Assembly: GCF_003815975.1 (NCBI RefSeq)
Contig: NZ_CP033932.1
Span: 124,001-188,000, forward strand
Length of the DNA: 64,000 nucleotides
From: Chryseobacterium bernardetii
Lineage (GTDB): Bacteria; Bacteroidota; Bacteroidia; Flavobacteriales; Weeksellaceae
Direction of reading: 5' to 3'
In this document: positions 63,845 through 64,000 of the stretch, in pieces
How the letters are laid out: the number at the start of each line of letters is the position of its first letter
Numbering within the stretch: position 1 is the stretch's first letter
Translations under genes and position numbers: made by a program
The notes under the pieces: generated by a model
The model's database searches: none
What the model was told of the DNA's origin: nothing
Seen by the model: only the letters and a program-made list of their open reading frames with translations

Positions 63845-64000
63845 TTATTTTCTAACAGGAGTCCTGAATTCCCCATACCCTATCAGCCCATCATAATTCC
63901 GCCCGAAAGGAGCATAGTAAAGAAATGCCTGATAAAGGTTTTCTGTCTGCCAGAAGTTACCGTTCACTTCACCAAAATCTAAGGGGCCATCACCTTGCTT
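63845..64000 (-). CDS. C-terminal end of an unknown protein, 5' part outside the window
   Basis: 51 residues before the TAA at 63847-63845, in a frame open to the window edge: GDGPLDFGEVNGNFWQTENLYQAFLYYAP, ending in EFRTPVRK. Aromatic and Gly-rich; no family recognised from this fragment. A good terminator directly downstream supports that it is a real gene end. Confidence 0.6.
   Translation of the reverse strand, partial: KQGDGPLDFGEVNGNFWQTENLYQAFLYYAPFGRNYDGLIGYGEFRTPVRK

Overview
The window is a chromosomal segment of a Bacteroidota bacterium of the family Weeksellaceae, most likely Chryseobacterium or a close relative. The sequence signs are: AT-rich DNA; promoters of the Bacteroidota type (-7 box TAnnTTTG, -33 TTG) and few Shine-Dalgarno sites; three secreted proteins with type IX secretion (T9SS) sorting tails; family-restricted genes (DUF4290, DUF4295, DUF4876-like, DUF6850-like); and an astacin-like protease resembling flavastacin. 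The genus is inferred from protein character only.

Layout. 1-2.9 kb: 5' part of der, a tRNA-Gln, then a small AT-rich accessory patch with a possible toxin-tail remnant, an immunity-like gene and a frameshifted small gene. 2.9-8.1 kb: katG with an OxyR-like site, a haem-binding/DCC gene pair and a secreted alpha-amylase. 8.3-10.3 kb: DUF4290-murA, overlapping. MurA has Asp where Cys is usual. 10.5-14 kb: a free-standing NIL-domain gene, a cysteine-hydrolase lipoprotein and an OmpR-type two-component system. 14.2-21.4 kb: a DMT exporter, then mgtC-hlyD-czcA-tolC, preceded by a leader with a short acidic ORF and a hairpin. 21.7-27.1 kb: DUF1801, a T9SS protein and aminotransferase-lipoprotein-murB. 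27.2-34 kb: a TonB receptor, DUF4876-like lipoprotein, DUF6850-like barrel and dihaem peroxidase operon behind a perfect 15-bp inverted repeat that brackets its promoter. 34-41.7 kb: proC, vanZ, lnt, a T9SS FG-GAP protein, rpmB-rpmG-DUF4295, a secreted Rid protein, ftsY and a GlsB-type protein. 41.7-48.3 kb: sppA/folK divergent pair and three tandem OmpA-like barrel genes. 48.3-54.3 kb: recQ, fmt, a Crp-family regulator, a ribB-type gene with a degenerate RibA half, and an LLM oxidoreductase. 54.6-64 kb: astacin-like protease, PIF1/RecD-type helicase, gamma carbonic anhydrase, nfu, FMN reductase, hemH, an M4 metalloprotease and the 3' end of an unknown gene.

Most genes are core housekeeping (cell wall, translation, lipoprotein maturation, secretion, Fe-S and haem metabolism). 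The parts most worth following are the peroxidase-containing TonB operon, the mgtC leader (its acidic/Pro start resembles that of enterobacterial MgtL), and several proteins whose family-defining residues are changed: MurA Cys to Asp, the RibA half without zinc cysteines, and a Rid protein without the deaminase Arg. No prophage, insertion sequence or CRISPR array is visible. Dispersed imperfect inverted repeats are present between genes. All family assignments are by eye; no database search was run.
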